Shown in pieces: positions 61,879-64,000 of a DNA stretch of 64,000 nt. The DNA is taken from contig NZ_RWKH01000014.1 in assembly GCF_003984625.1 (NCBI RefSeq), forward strand, positions 38,501 through 102,500. The letters are read 5' to 3'. This stretch comes from Variovorax sp. DXTD-1 (GTDB lineage Bacteria > Pseudomonadota > Gammaproteobacteria > Burkholderiales > Burkholderiaceae_C). The notes under the pieces were generated by a model. That model ran no database searches and was not told the DNA's origin. It saw only the letters and a program-made list of their open reading frames with translations. Made by a program: the position numbers and the translations under genes. Position 1 is the first letter of the stretch; every line of letters starts with the position of its first letter.

Positions 61879-61912
61879 AAAAAGCGCGTTACGGTGAGGT
61901 GACGCGCTTTTT
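61879..61912 (+). terminator. Rho-independent terminator of the fadD operon
   Basis: A 14-base stem (AAAAAGCGCGTTAC with GTGACGCGCTTTTT, one G-T pair) and a 6-base loop lie 20 bases after the hydrolase stop. Because both arms carry A/T ends, it can stop transcription from both directions. Confidence 0.85.
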
Positions 61913-61927
61913 ATCAATCCAAAAGAA

Positions 61928-61957
61928 AAAAGCCCAACACGCTGTGTTGGGCTTTTC
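61928..61957 (-). terminator. Terminator of the rRNA operon
   Basis: AGCCCAACAC-GCT-GTGTTGGGCT is a perfect 10-base stem flanked by an A-run on the plus strand, which gives the U-tract for minus-strand transcription. It follows the 5S gene by about 15 bases on the minus strand. Confidence 0.88.
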
Positions 61958-61971
61958 CTGGCTGTAAGAGC

Positions 61972-62084
61972 CTGACGATGACCTACTTTCACACGGGAAC
62001 CCGCACTATCATCGGCGCTGACGCGTTTCACTGTCCTGTTCGGGATGGGAAGGAGTGGTACCACGTCGCTATGGTCATCAGGCA
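61972..62084 (-). rRNA. rrf: 5S ribosomal RNA
   Basis: About 113 nucleotides read from 62084 on the minus strand, beginning TGCCTGATGACCATAGCGAC. The core includes TCCCATCCCGAACAGGACAGTG and ends GTGTGAAAGTAGGTCATCGTC, all standard for Burkholderiales 5S. End positions are uncertain by one to three bases. A spacer of about 140 bases separates it from the 23S gene and contains no tRNA. Confidence 0.95.
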
Positions 62085-62227
62085 TAACTTGTTGTCTGGT
62101 TGATCACGTGATCAATCAAACGAATTCATAGAGTTTGGAATCAGCACGCAATGACTGCGCTGCTTGAATGTATTTTGAATGCGTCAACTTGGCATAACAC
62201 CTTGATCAGACTGATCAAAGTTATAGG

Positions 62228-64000
<1,773 letters not shown>

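Noticed and set aside
62085..62227. tRNA gene in the 5S-23S spacer
   Set aside because: No cloverleaf or T-loop sequence is visible. tRNAs, if any, would be in the 16S-23S spacer outside the window.

Overview
The window is a GC-rich, gene-dense stretch of a betaproteobacterial chromosome. The 5S and 23S rRNA sequences, the glyQ-glyS-gmhB-plsC order, the ThiC, AceK and Lnt proteins and the intergenic palindromic repeats all suggest Comamonadaceae, most likely Variovorax. That identification is inference from recall, not a database match. About 58 protein genes are supported. Most long overlapping frames are high-GC shadows. There is no phage, plasmid, insertion sequence, CRISPR or secretion locus.

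Layout. 1-5.4 kb: leucine/isovalerate catabolism on the minus strand (ivd, acyl-CoA synthetase, mccB cut by the window edge) with a divergent AraC-type regulator. 5.5-5.7 kb: a long intergenic inverted repeat. 5.8-15.8 kb: housekeeping and degradative genes (thioredoxin-like protein, HAD phosphatase, thiC with a TPP riboswitch, YchJ, LuxR-type regulator, exported amidase, metallophosphoesterase coupled to an acyl-CoA dehydrogenase, an orphan exported protein, a carboxypeptidase G2-like M20 enzyme). 15.9-21.3 kb: acetyl-CoA acetyltransferase, aceK, carbonic anhydrase and a LiuR-like MerR regulator, divergent from a metallo-beta-lactamase-fold hydrolase across a perfect 20-bp palindrome. 21.4-23.6 kb: a leucine-rich-repeat protein kinase translationally coupled to an RluA-type pseudouridine synthase. 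23.6-32.6 kb: a sugar-acid locus (SDR, IlvD/Edd dehydratase, DenD-like dehydrogenase, FadR-type regulator, and a divergent four-gene ABC importer).

32.6-40.9 kb: SprT-like peptidase, plsC, gmhB, glyS, glyQ on the minus strand, then a lipid kinase, a metallophosphoesterase and a PAP2 phosphatase on the plus strand. 41-52.2 kb: a nitrogen-themed region with a periplasmic asparaginase, a RutR-like regulator, LysR/MFS, then an eight-gene operon (flavodoxin-fold reductase, CodA-like deaminase, creatininase-family hydrolase, NMT1-type ABC importer, FAD oxidase) behind a textbook sigma-54 promoter. 52.2-55.5 kb: lnt, corC and an acetyltransferase. 55.6-59.1 kb: an Lrp-type regulator divergent from hppD, a PheC-like lipoprotein and phhA (phenylalanine/tyrosine catabolism). 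59.2-61.9 kb: fadD and a metallo-beta-lactamase-fold hydrolase ending in a clear terminator. 61.9-64 kb: the 3' end of an rRNA operon on the minus strand (5S and partial 23S).

The best candidates for something undescribed are the sigma-54 nitrogen-scavenging operon, whose substrate cannot be named from sequence, and the LiuR-like regulator grouped with aceK and thiolase. Single-gene oddities are the LRR kinase/pseudouridine synthase pair, a GmhB with Asn in place of the second catalytic Asp, and a PheC-like lipoprotein inside a phenylalanine-degradation operon.
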